A stretch of DNA of 40,352 nt. It comes from Methanobacteriota archaeon. GTDB taxonomy: Archaea > Thermoplasmatota > Poseidoniia > Poseidoniales > Thalassarchaeaceae. How positions within the stretch are numbered: the first letter of the stretch is position 1; every line of letters begins with the position of its first letter. The stretch lies in NCBI GenBank assembly GCA_002722595.1, contig PBMO01000016.1, forward strand, positions 1-40,352, given 5' to 3'. The notes beneath the pieces are model-generated. The model was not told the origin of the DNA and made no database searches. It worked only from the letters and a program-made list of their open reading frames with translations. A program made the translations under genes and the position numbers. Below, piece after piece: positions 25,601-34,078 of the stretch.

Positions 25601-26294
25601 TCACAAAGGTTTATGGCCCTCCGCTTCACACGTGACTTTCGCCGCTCCCGAGGAGTGGTGTCGGAGTGCCCAGTACTACCGGCAGGCCCCAAGCCCACAA
25701 GGGACCCAATTCGGGAACGGCGGTGGGCCACTATTCCGAGTTAAATCGGAGTTGGTGGGGTGTACGGCCAGCAGTAATGTTGGATTCGTAGACCTACAGG
25801 AGAGAAAGCGTACATTTCGGTGTACAATGGATACTTCTGTGAACAGTGCATTAGAGTTGGGCTCTAGTGCATACAGACACATTGTGTCTGAAATCACAGG
25901 AGATGTCTGCTCGTAAGAGCAGGGATCATTCGGAAGGAACTAGCAACATATACACCTTGCGAAAATCTCAATCAAAGGGAAACAATGGAAGCCGAAAGGT
26001 GACCTCAGGGACCTAAAGAAAGAGGTAATTGCATAACAGTTGAGTTGTGAAAAGTCGGCTGGAAAAATCCCTCAACGCACAATCCTGTGCTGGCATCTGA
26101 AGGCTCTGCCTGAAGACCGCCGGGGACGAGAAGGCTGCAGCTAGATCGTTCCAGGAAGGGTTGCAGCAATGCATACCTGACCAAAGGGGGGAACAGGGTG
26201 ATAGCAATATCAAATCCTGCTCCTTGGTTGATTGAAATCGTAAGATGGATATTGCCAAGGAGAGACGTTTTCCGCAAGGAATCGTCTCTCTCAG

Positions 26295-26544
26295 GGACGC
26301 CGGATTAGAGAAATCTGATTCGGGAACTGGTGGAGAGAAAGCAGTTTTCGGACTGTGGACAACACATCGGGAAGTGAGGTAGGTAACTACCTCAGGCGTC
26401 TGAGGATAGCTCGATGCGCTTGCGCATCGGGCTACCCGACCGAGATTTGGAAAACGTCTTCGGACGAAGGAAGGATTTCGGATGCGGAGGCTGGCTGGCG
26501 GGGAAAGATCTACTCGATTCGAACCTGCCAGTCAGTACTCCCAA
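26295..26544 (+). repeat. Structured RNA module, copy 1
   Basis: The first copy of a duplicated module. Block A (26295-26405) and block B (26440-26544) recur at +327 and +325 bp. Block A is a small multi-branched domain closed by GACGC/GCGTC. Between the blocks a 12-bp hairpin with a CTTG loop (26407-26434) is unique to this copy. Block B ends in the stem CTGGCTGGCGGG/CCTGCCAGTCAG around an invariant 21-nt loop. Confidence 0.9.
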
Positions 26545-26621
26545 TTCCCACTCCAGGCTGATTTCTTCGCAAGAAGAGAGCAGTTAGGAGGTGCATGCAG
26601 ACTGCAAGGAATGCGTGTGCC

Positions 26622-26869
26622 GGGCGCCGGATTAGAGAAATCTGATTCGGGAACTGGTGGAGAGAAAGCAGTTTTCGGACTGTGGACAACACATCGGGAA
26701 GTGAGGTAGGAAACTACCACAGGCGTCTGAGGTAAGGAAGATGTGCAAGCATTTTCTGCACCGGCCGAGATTTGGAAAACGTCTCCGGACGAAGGAAGGA
26801 TTTCGGATGTGGAGGCTGGCTGGCGGGGAAAGATCTACTCGATTCGAACCCGCCAGCCAGCACTCCCAA
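26622..26869 (+). repeat. Structured RNA module, copy 2
   Basis: The second copy. Block A (26622-26732) differs at three positions over about 110 bp and block B (26765-26869) at five over 105 bp. The inter-block hairpin is replaced by a different one (GTGCA/TGCAC, about 26743-26762). Changes in the final stem turn two G-U pairs into G-C pairs, giving a perfect 12-bp helix at 26816-26827/26849-26860. Tetraloops change from GUAA to GAAA and from UUCG to UCCG. One base pair at the foot of the 26703-26720 hairpin is lost. Confidence 0.9.
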
Positions 26870-26978
26870 CTTCCTCTTGGAGGAATAGGGGCCATCCTAA
26901 TCATTCACCTTTTCATGTTTGCGAAAGCAATCCACCCACAGAGGTCGTTTTCCTCGTGATTACACATATCGGAATATC

Positions 26979-28577
26979 TCATAGCCTGGGGCCAATCATA
27001 TTCTCCGGTCTGACCCACTCATCGAATTGATCATTTGTCAGTAGGTTGAGTTGTAGCGCAGATTCTCTGAGCGTAATCGATTTCTCATGAGCATTTTTAG
27101 CTATTTTTGCAGCATTATCGTACCCAATATGGTTATTTAATGCAGTAACTAGCATGAGAGAATTTTCCAAATGTGATTGTATTGCATCGTGGTTTGCTTC
27201 AAGGCCAGTGATACATTTGTCTGTGAATGCATGGCATGTATCTGCAAGTAACCTTGTGCTGTGTAATAGGTTATGGATCATCATCGGTTTGTAGACATTC
27301 AATTCGAAATTGCCTTGGCTGCCGCCGATTGAAATTGCAGTATTGTTGCCCATTACTTGACAGCAAACCATTGTCATCGCTTCAGCTTGGGTGGGGTTTA
27401 CTTTCCCAGGCATTATACTCGAGCCCGGCTCGTTTGCAGGTAGTGAAAGTTCCCCAAAACCACACCTTGGTCCAGAACCCAGCCACCGGATGTCATTTGC
27501 AATTTTCATCAGGCTAGCTGCAAGTGTGTTTAGTGCACCACTTGCTGATACAATTGCGTCATGTGCAGCAAGTTGTGCAAATTTGTTTTCAGCACTGATG
27601 AACGGTAAACCCGTTTTTTCAGCAATATGGCCTGCTACCGTTTCAGCAAAATCAGGATGCGTATTCAATCCAGTGCCTACAGCGGTTCCTCCGAGTGCAA
27701 GTTCAAACAGGTCCTCGAGTGCAAACTCAATTCTTCGTATATCTGAATCAAGCATTGACACGTAGCCACTGAATTCTTGTCCTAGTGTCAGTGGAACTGC
27801 ATCCATGAGATGGGTCCGACCAATCTTGACAACGCTGTCAAACTCTTTTCCCTTATTTGCAAGAGCATCCCTCATTTTACGAATGGCGGGAATCAATTGG
27901 TGGTGAAATGATTCAGCACTTGAAATGTGCATTGCAGTAGGAAAAGTGTCGTTTGATGATTGTGCTTTATTTACATGGTCATTTGGGTGCACAGGTTCCT
28001 TCGAACCAAGGACACCACCTGCCAATTCAATTGCTCTATTTGCAATCACCTCATTTGCATTCATGTTGGTCTGTGTACCTGATCCAGTTTGCCAAACTCT
28101 TAGGGGAAAGTGACCATCCAATGAGCCATCAATAACCTCTTCACACGCTGATATAATCAATTCACCAACAACAGGGTCGAGCATGCTCAACTCACAATTC
28201 GTCATTGCAGCTGCCTGTTTTAAGATCCCAAATGCACGAATAACTCCTCGAGGCATTGTATCGTCACCTATGTCGAAATTAATCAGCGAACGCGCAGTTT
28301 GGCAGCCATAGTATTTGTCAGCAGGGACTTCTAATTCACCCATGGTGTCAATTTCAATCCTTACATCACCTGGTTTTGATGAGGCCTTTCGCTCTTCAAC
28401 TGCTGCTTGAAGTGGTGCAGCGTTTTGTCCATCGAGGGCTTCTTCAATCATCCTCGAAATAGTAGCACTTCTTCCTTCATTTCTTCCTCTTCCGACTCTC
28501 CGATCCAGTCTTTTTGCAATGTTCTCTGGTATGCTTATACTCATGATTCTGCGGTCGCCGGCTCTATGCTTCGCCAT
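26979..28577 (-). CDS. fumC: Class II fumarate hydratase with N-terminal ribbon-helix-helix domain
   Basis: A 532-residue protein; typical FumC is about 460. Residues about 75-532 are a full class II fumarase: [16 protein letters not shown] at the start, [15 protein letters not shown] near 165, [13 protein letters not shown] near 205, and the signature [13 protein letters not shown] near 387. It interconverts fumarate and malate in the TCA cycle without an iron-sulfur cluster. Residues about 10-50 ([20 protein letters not shown], then [12 protein letters not shown]) have the beta strand plus two helices of a CopG/Arc-type ribbon-helix-helix, joined by an Ala/Glu/Lys linker. The ATG at 28577 is supported by a TATA-like region about 26 bp upstream, which is covered by a palindrome. 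The fusion suggests a DNA-binding, self-regulating enzyme; that is inference. Confidence 0.93.
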   Translation of the reverse strand: MAKHRAGDRRIMSISIPENIAKRLDRRVGRGRNEGRSATISRMIEEALDGQNAAPLQAAVEERKASSKPGDVRIEIDTMGELEVPADKYYGCQTARSLINFDIGDDTMPRGVIRAFGILKQAAAMTNCELSMLDPVVGELIISACEEVIDGSLDGHFPLRVWQTGSGTQTNMNANEVIANRAIELAGGVLGSKEPVHPNDHVNKAQSSNDTFPTAMHISSAESFHHQLIPAIRKMRDALANKGKEFDSVVKIGRTHLMDAVPLTLGQEFSGYVSMLDSDIRRIEFALEDLFELALGGTAVGTGLNTHPDFAETVAGHIAEKTGLPFISAENKFAQLAAHDAIVSASGALNTLAASLMKIANDIRWLGSGPRCGFGELSLPANEPGSSIMPGKVNPTQAEAMTMVCCQVMGNNTAISIGGSQGNFELNVYKPMMIHNLLHSTRLLADTCHAFTDKCITGLEANHDAIQSHLENSLMLVTALNNHIGYDNAAKIAKNAHEKSITLRESALQLNLLTNDQFDEWVRPENMIGPRL

Positions 28578-28594
28578 GCTTGGCCGAATATTAT

Positions 28595-28615
28595 TTAGTT
28601 ATTAATTATAACTAA
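28595..28615. promoter_or_regulatory. 21-bp palindrome on the fumarase promoter, candidate operator
   Basis: TTAGTTAT-TAATT-ATAACTAA has perfect 8-bp arms around a 5-bp AT-rich centre. It is centred 28 bp upstream of the fumarase ATG, where the TATA box must lie, so a bound protein would block TBP. Ribbon-helix-helix dimers bind such palindromes, and the gene product itself carries that domain. Confidence 0.6.
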
Positions 28616-28625
28616 AATAGAAACA

Positions 28626-29135
28626 TCAAACCCGACTGATACTGATTATTTTCACGGGCTCGCGGGGTCGGTCTTGGAATCCTGTGGGCGTTGTCTCAAT
28701 TGCTGTTACAACATCCATTCCAGACACCACTTTTCCGAACACTGGGTGCGCACTCGGAGTTCGGGTATCCCACCAATCGAGGAATTGATTGTGTACAGTA
28801 TTGATGAAAAACTGTGATCCACCACTATTAGGTCCCGCGTTAGCCATACTTAGTGTACCAACTTCATTGGAAAACTTTGCACTAAGAAGGTGCTCATCTG
28901 CAATTTTGTACCCAGGGTCGCCGGTACCACATCTGGGGCTATTTGGGTCGCGACTGTGTGGACATCCTCCTTGGAGCATGAACCCTTTTATGACTCGATG
29001 AAAATGCAAGCCATTGTAATATCCATCATCGACTAATTTCAGAAAATTCCCAGCAGTTATCGGCATCGTGTCTGTAAATAGTTCAATGGCGACATCTCCT
29101 TTGCTTGTACTCATCATTACCTGTGTTCCAGTCAT
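28626..29135 (-). CDS. Cyclophilin-type peptidyl-prolyl cis-trans isomerase
   Basis: A 169-residue cyclophilin of the compact prokaryotic type, catalysing proline isomerisation during protein folding. The active-site block FHRVIKGFMLQGG (catalytic Arg, Phe, Gln) is near residues 50-62, followed by GTLSMANAGPNSGGSQFFI (about 93-111) and HPVFGKVVSGMDVV. No signal peptide is present, so it should act in the cytosol. It lies between pyrE and the fumarase on the same strand, 48 bp before the fumarase start, but the fumarase seems to have its own promoter. Confidence 0.95.
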   Translation of the reverse strand: MTGTQVMMSTSKGDVAIELFTDTMPITAGNFLKLVDDGYYNGLHFHRVIKGFMLQGGCPHSRDPNSPRCGTGDPGYKIADEHLLSAKFSNEVGTLSMANAGPNSGGSQFFINTVHNQFLDWWDTRTPSAHPVFGKVVSGMDVVTAIETTPTGFQDRPREPVKIISISRV

Positions 29136-29214
29136 AACCGGTCGCGAGTGTATGAGGTTCTTGACTATGTGTGGTAGTGATTCACAAAATCAATTTAGAA
29201 AAATACCTGTGTTA

Positions 29215-29802
29215 CTATGCGTAATCAGCAAGTGTAGTTAGGGGTATAAGTGGGATTCCAGCTGCAGAAAATGCATCTTGTCCACCTTCTTCTCGATCCA
29301 CGATAGTAATGCATGCGACTACTTGGCAACCCATATCTTGTAGTCTCGCGCACGCTTTCAGAGCAGAACCACCAGTGGTTGTCACATCTTCTAGAATTAC
29401 TACTCGGTCGCCCGCTTGAATTGTACTTCCTTCAATACCGGGTGGATTTCCTGTTTTTCTCCCACCTCTTCCCTTAGGCTCTTTTCTCATTATGAATCCA
29501 CGTAATGAACTACCCACGCCAGCTTTGGCAATAGCAATCCCAGTGAGGGGGACTGCACCTAATTCTAGTCCACCAACAACATCGACGCCTCCTTCAATAT
29601 TGTCGATTCTATCATGAATCAAAACCCCGAGCAAATGAGCGGATTCTGGATCACACATAACTGGCTTGGTATCAAAGAAATGTTTGCTTGTACGACCAGA
29701 AGCCAACGTAAACTCTTCAGTATCTGCACAAAGGTATGCGAGATTTCGAACCTTTTCGATTAATCGCGTACGAGCATCGTCTATTGTAGTACTCTCAGCC
29801 AT
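29215..29802 (-). CDS. pyrE: Orotate phosphoribosyltransferase
   Basis: A 195-residue PyrE. The PRPP-binding motif VVILEDVTTTGGSALKA is near residues 119-135, and ASGRTSKHFFDTKPVMCDP near the N terminus is the orotate/PRPP region of the family. GFIMRKEPKGRGG forms the flexible catalytic loop. It converts orotate and PRPP to OMP in pyrimidine synthesis. The track starts at 29913, giving 37 extra residues of low-complexity sequence. I prefer ATG 29802 (MAESTTIDD), preceded by GGGGAG that may be a ribosome binding site. It is divergent from the PolD large subunit. Confidence 0.92.
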   Translation of the reverse strand: MAESTTIDDARTRLIEKVRNLAYLCADTEEFTLASGRTSKHFFDTKPVMCDPESAHLLGVLIHDRIDNIEGGVDVVGGLELGAVPLTGIAIAKAGVGSSLRGFIMRKEPKGRGGRKTGNPPGIEGSTIQAGDRVVILEDVTTTGGSALKACARLQDMGCQVVACITIVDREEGGQDAFSAAGIPLIPLTTLADYA

Positions 29803-29923
29803 ATTCTCCCCGTTATTCGTCGTTGTCGGCCTCCCATGAACCTTCGCCGAGATAGTCCACACTTGGTTGTGAAGTGTTTCGTACAACACCCAATGCTTTT
29901 GGAGGACCGTCATTCCTAGGGGA

Positions 29924-32900
29924 ATGTTCGCACGGTGTGATGGTATGACAGAGGAGGTTGGAGTTCGGCTATTCGCCCCACTCGACGTCCAAAGATTAGA
30001 GGATGAGATGGATAACTATCACAATCTTTTGGATCAACAGTGTGAAGAAATTTATCAACTTGCAGCTGAAGCACGTTCGAAGGGTTATGACCTTAGTGCC
30101 GAGGTCGAGATACCTAGAGCCATTGATCTAGCAGACCGTGCTGAAAAGTTGCTGCAAGAATATCTGAAACCATCTGCAGACGAAGACCCAATTCCAATTC
30201 AGGAAGAAATCCGAAAAAAACTGGGAGAGACAGATAGAGAATCCGCTTCGATTGAAATGGGAGTTTTTGTTGCAAAGAAGATGTATGATGCTACTGCTGA
30301 CTATCAAAAGAGTGTAGACGCAGGCTTGCGTGTTGGGTTGGCAGTTCTCACTGAAGCCATTCTTGTGGCACCACTAGAAGGAATTGGAGATGTTAGGATT
30401 CTCAATAATGTAGACGGTACACGATTCGTCTCAATTGATTTCTGTGGTCCGATTCGAGCAGCAGGTGGCACTGCCCAAGCACTAGCAGTTCTAATCGCAG
30501 ACATGATTCGTATTGAGTTGGGACTTGCAAAATATGAACCAACCACTCCAGAGGTGGAGCGTGTTAAGGAAGAGTTCGGTTTGTATAGAGGTGGTTTGCA
30601 ATACAAACCCCCTCCTGAAGAAATTGAAATGATTGTACGCGCCTGTCCTATTATGGTTAATGGGGAAGAGACTGAGAGTATCGAATGCGCAGGATACTCA
30701 GAGGTTCGTAATATCACAGGAAAAAGAATCCGTGGAGGTGTTCTGTTGGTTATTGGAGAGGGCCTTTGTCTTAAGGCTAATAAAATCCAGAAACACACTG
30801 AGCGATTGGAGGTCCAAGGATGGGATTTCATCTCAAAATTTGCTGCAAAAAGCTCCAAGGAAACTAATGGAAATCTGGTTAAACGAAGGACGATAAAAAC
30901 TGATTCGCGTTTTATGAGGGATATAATCGCAGGGCGGCCAATTTTTGGAGAGCCGAATACTGCTGGTGGTTTTCGATTAAGATATGGCCGTCCTAGAACG
31001 TCTGGTCTTGCAGCAGCAGGAGTGAACCCCACATCTATGCATGCGATGGGCGATTTTCTTTCCGTAGGCACGCAGATGAAAATTGAGCGACCTGGAAAAG
31101 CATGTGCTGTTGTGCCATGCGAAGAAATAGAGGGTCCAACCGTTCTTCTGAAAAGTGGCCGTTATGGCAGAATACAATCAACCGCCAGTTGGATGAAGGT
31201 TTCTGACGAGGTTTTGTCAATATGGGACAACGGCGAAATCATGATTGGTTATGGTGAATTTTCTGAAAATAACAAGCCATTGGTACCTTCAGGATACGTT
31301 TCTGATTGGTTTGCTAGCGATTTGATTGAAGCATTAGATAGTGAAGAAAAAGTCCAGCAGTTCGCAGACATTTTGGGTGCACCACGCCGTCGTTTACCAG
31401 ACGGGATCCCCTCATCAGGGTCACTTGAATCAGGGACCTCTGCTCTTGACAATCTTCAGCGGAAAAGGGCATGGCATCGCCGTTTGAGGAAAATGACATT
31501 GGACTGGGAATCAGTAACAAAAATATCGAAGACTTTCCTTACTGCGATCCCTCCACCTTGGAATCTATGGTGGAATGATTTACCTCTAGAATTTGCTGAA
31601 TATCTCATAAATGCAATAATCTCATCAACAATTGAATCGGCTCAAAACTTGAAAGATGGAGTAGTCACTGAACCATTACCAGACAGGCATTGGATGAGGT
31701 TGCCAGGTGCTGCAGAGGGCTGGATACCAATCGACCACACTCCAACTGAGTTTACAGGTGATTCAACAAATCACCAGTCAAAAAAATCTGAAAAATCCAT
31801 AGCGCCAGAAAAAATGCCTGGTTCAATTGATTCGATAACCCCCTCATCTCTTGGAGATTGGCCAAGGAATATTCAGCATGAAGAACATGGCGTGGTTAAG
31901 TCCTCTCTGATGATTCTTGGCCTTCCCCACATCCATGACGGCAATGACATCCTGATTATTCATGGTTGGCAATCACTTGTGGAAGGTCTTGGCATTCATC
32001 TTGAAGCAAAAGTTTCTGCTAAACCTTCAGTCATTGTCGATGCGAAATCACATATCGAATCGAGAATATCTGATTTGATAGTTGCAAAGCAGATAGTTGG
32101 TGATGAGGAAAAAAGAGTCAAAGATTTGGAACACCAAAGATCAATTCTGAGAATAGAAGCAGAAACAGCAGCAAGACAGAGAGGGGAAACTATCGAAGCC
32201 ACCGAAAAAGAAGGAAGGAAAGCCGCAGATAAGATTCCTGACCCCGGTCCAGAGAATGCTTCAGAGTTGGAACGTTCTCTCAAACTTCTTGATGACCATG
32301 AAGTGGACGGCTCTCTTTGGTTGGTTAGAAAGTGCAGTGATTTACGCTGGGTTGCAGCAGCACCTTGCAGAATTGGGTGCAGAATGGGCCGGCCAGAAAA
32401 GGCGGCACCTAGAGAAATGAAAGGGAAGCCCCACAGTATTTTCCCAATTGGAAATGATGGTGGACCACAACGCTTGATTACACAGGCAGCAAATAAGGGC
32501 AGCATTCTTGCAACTATGGGTGTTAGGGAGTGCATATCATGTGGCCGACGAACTCCATACACAATTTGCCATCACCGAAACATTCCAGAAGAACCGATTG
32601 AATGTGGCGGTAAGACAAAACCTGTAGAGGATATGAAAAACAACAATTCTCGTCGTAAAGGAATTAATCAGTCCGTGAATATACCCTCTATTCTTGAAGT
32701 GAAGAGAATTAAAATGGGTTTAGACAGAATTCCAAAGAAGTTCAAAGGAGTCAAGGGATTGACATCAAAAGAACGCTACCCTGAACCTTTGGAAAAAGGA
32801 ATACTTAGGGCTAAACATCAACTTCCATCTTTCAAAGCTGGAACGATAAGATATGACATGATTGATGTACCGGTGACTCATTTCAGACCCAAGGATATTG

Positions 32901-34078
32901 GGACTCCATTTGAGAGATTAGTTGAGTTGGGATATTCGACTGACATTGACGGTAAACCATTGTCTTCTGAGAATCAGATTTTGGAGTTGTATCCACAGGA
33001 TTTCATACCAAGTACCAAAGCCGAAGATTATCTGTTGAGGACATGTGCTTACGTAGATGAATTGCTTATGAGATTCTATGGTATGGACCCATTCTACAAT
33101 GTAAACAAAGGGGAAGATCTAGTAGGCCATCTATTTGTTGGACTTGCCCCTCACACATCAGGAGGAGTATTGACTCGGATTATTGGTTGGTCTACTGCGA
33201 GTGCGGGCTATGGGCACACATTGTATCATGCTGCAAAGAGACGGAATTGCGATGGTGACGAAGATGCGATTATTCTGCTCTTAGATTGCTTATTGAATTT
33301 CAGCCGTGATTTACTTCCTAGTAATCGAGGTGGCCGCATGGATGCACCGCTAACACTCACTACGCGATTGAATCCCACAGAATTGGATAAAGAGGCATTG
33401 AATGTAGACACATCTTGGTGGTACAATCGCGATTTTTACGAATCTACTCAGGAGCAACCAACTCCTTACGAGATAAGCGATAAGATGGATACCGTTGAGA
33501 AACGAATTGGTACCATTGGAGCAGTTCGTGGTTATGGATTCACACATGATACAACATCGATTGACAGTGGCCCAGAAAACTCATCATACAAAACTCTTGA
33601 AACAATGATTGACAAGATGAATGCACAATTATTGTTGGGTCAAAAACTCAGGGGCGTTGATGTTCGAAAAGTCGCGAGTCAAGTGGTTGAATCACATTTT
33701 CTTCCAGACTTACGCGGTAACCTTGTCGCATTTACCCGACAAAAGTTTAGGTGCGTTCGTTGTGGTGAATCGTACCGTAGAATGCCTCTTGCTGGACAAT
33801 GTATCAAGTCTTCCGATAAATCCCAGAATTCCGGAGGCCTTCGCAGAGGAATGGATTTCACTCAAGGTGAGCAACACCTATGTGGTGGAAATTTAGCATT
33901 AACTGTGAGTGAGGGAGCCGTTAGAAAATACATCAAAGTCATTCAGCATGTTATTGATCATTATGACGTAAATTTGTATACTCGACAACGAGTTCAAGGC
34001 CTTGTTGACAGTACCGATTCCTTGTTCAAAAATGACCGTGTCAAGGTATTCACTCTTGATGATTTTATCAGTGGATAA
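29924..34078 (+). CDS. polC: DNA polymerase II (PolD) large catalytic subunit DP2
   Basis: The catalytic subunit of archaeal replicative polymerase D, 1384 residues and without a visible intein. N-terminal blocks include IDFCGPIRAAGGTAQALAV and RGGLQYKPPPEE. The double-psi beta-barrel active site contains the metal-binding RNCDGDEDAIILLLD near residue 1110, followed by SNRGGRMDAPLTL. Two zinc modules are visible: CISCGRRTPYTICHH near 868 and CVRCGESYRRMPLAGQC near 1278. Residues about 700-770 form a charged coiled coil that is probably a lineage-specific expansion. It acts with DP1, which is not in this window. The start may be ATG 29924 or 29945 (MTEEVGV); neither has a convincing TATA element. 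The end abuts the convergent membrane protein gene. Confidence 0.96.
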   Translation: MFARCDGMTEEVGVRLFAPLDVQRLEDEMDNYHNLLDQQCEEIYQLAAEARSKGYDLSAEVEIPRAIDLADRAEKLLQEYLKPSADEDPIPIQEEIRKKLGETDRESASIEMGVFVAKKMYDATADYQKSVDAGLRVGLAVLTEAILVAPLEGIGDVRILNNVDGTRFVSIDFCGPIRAAGGTAQALAVLIADMIRIELGLAKYEPTTPEVERVKEEFGLYRGGLQYKPPPEEIEMIVRACPIMVNGEETESIECAGYSEVRNITGKRIRGGVLLVIGEGLCLKANKIQKHTERLEVQGWDFISKFAAKSSKETNGNLVKRRTIKTDSRFMRDIIAGRPIFGEPNTAGGFRLRYGRPRTSGLAAAGVNPTSMHAMGDFLSVGTQMKIERPGKACAVVPCEEIEGPTVLLKSGRYGRIQSTASWMKVSDEVLSIWDNGEIMIGYGEFSENNKPLVPSGYVSDWFASDLIEALDSEEKVQQFADILGAPRRRLPDGIPSSGSLESGTSALDNLQRKRAWHRRLRKMTLDWESVTKISKTFLTAIPPPWNLWWNDLPLEFAEYLINAIISSTIESAQNLKDGVVTEPLPDRHWMRLPGAAEGWIPIDHTPTEFTGDSTNHQSKKSEKSIAPEKMPGSIDSITPSSLGDWPRNIQHEEHGVVKSSLMILGLPHIHDGNDILIIHGWQSLVEGLGIHLEAKVSAKPSVIVDAKSHIESRISDLIVAKQIVGDEEKRVKDLEHQRSILRIEAETAARQRGETIEATEKEGRKAADKIPDPGPENASELERSLKLLDDHEVDGSLWLVRKCSDLRWVAAAPCRIGCRMGRPEKAAPREMKGKPHSIFPIGNDGGPQRLITQAANKGSILATMGVRECISCGRRTPYTICHHRNIPEEPIECGGKTKPVEDMKNNNSRRKGINQSVNIPSILEVKRIKMGLDRIPKKFKGVKGLTSKERYPEPLEKGILRAKHQLPSFKAGTIRYDMIDVPVTHFRPKDIGTPFERLVELGYSTDIDGKPLSSENQILELYPQDFIPSTKAEDYLLRTCAYVDELLMRFYGMDPFYNVNKGEDLVGHLFVGLAPHTSGGVLTRIIGWSTASAGYGHTLYHAAKRRNCDGDEDAIILLLDCLLNFSRDLLPSNRGGRMDAPLTLTTRLNPTELDKEALNVDTSWWYNRDFYESTQEQPTPYEISDKMDTVEKRIGTIGAVRGYGFTHDTTSIDSGPENSSYKTLETMIDKMNAQLLLGQKLRGVDVRKVASQVVESHFLPDLRGNLVAFTRQKFRCVRCGESYRRMPLAGQCIKSSDKSQNSGGLRRGMDFTQGEQHLCGGNLALTVSEGAVRKYIKVIQHVIDHYDVNLYTRQRVQGLVDSTDSLFKNDRVKVFTLDDFISG

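Larger units (their letters stand above)
25545..26960 (+). ncRNA. Large, densely structured non-coding RNA candidate (about 1.3-1.4 kb), unidentified
   Basis: No credible protein is encoded on either strand; ORFs here are short, overlapping and without motifs. The plus strand folds into many local hairpins: 25728-25758, 25810-25825 (UUCG), 25847-25871, 25874-25890, 25907-25922 (GUAA), 26077-26090, 26262-26288 (GCAA), 26301-26322 (GAAA), 26341-26356 (UUCG), 26376-26393 (GUAA), 26407-26434 (CUUG), 26455-26466 (UUCG), 26491-26535 and 26563-26578 (GCAA). Tetraloops of the GNRA/UNCG type, and wobble pairs that work only as G-U on this strand, indicate plus-strand transcription. One exception is a 10-bp helix 25641-25650/25712-25721 with a C-A mismatch. 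A possible closing helix joins 25613-25620 to 26887-26895. The 3' part is a tandem duplication. It matches no RNA family I know; boundaries are approximate. Confidence 0.72.

Noticed and set aside
25641-25721. A 5S rRNA-like fragment on the minus strand (GTAGTACTGGG near helix IV and a 9-bp closing stem)
   Set aside because: The conserved loop C sequence (CCCGAAC...GGAAGTTAAG) is missing and the 5' half does not fit. The surrounding tetraloops point to the plus strand.
26130-26190. SRP RNA helix 8-like string (CCAGGAAGGGTTGCAGCA)
   Set aside because: The spacing between the GGAA loop and the AGCA asymmetric loop is wrong, and no Alu or helix 6 domain could be built around it.
26506-26530. 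tRNA-like GATTCGAACC in the RNA repeat
   Set aside because: No cloverleaf can be formed; it is a loop of a 12-bp hairpin in both copies.
25590-26959. Short ORFs in the structured region (108, 75, 90, 95 aa and others)
   Set aside because: They overlap each other on both strands, lack motifs, and run through conserved hairpins in different frames in the two copies.
25545-26960. RNase P RNA or a self-splicing intron
   Set aside because: The P4 strands (GAGGAAAGTCC-like and ACAGAA-like), the group I P7 core and a group II domain V were not found on either strand.
30304-31071. 255-aa ORF antisense to polC
   Set aside because: It is a shadow of the well-conserved DP2 reading frame, with Ser/Arg/Pro-rich sequence and no motif.
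31996-32562. 188-aa ORF antisense to polC
   Set aside because: It is a shadow ORF; the plus frame carries recognisable DP2 motifs.
33230-33260. Possible intein insertion at the DP2 active site, a common site in archaea
   Set aside because: The NCDGDEDA motif is continuous and no splicing-domain blocks are present.
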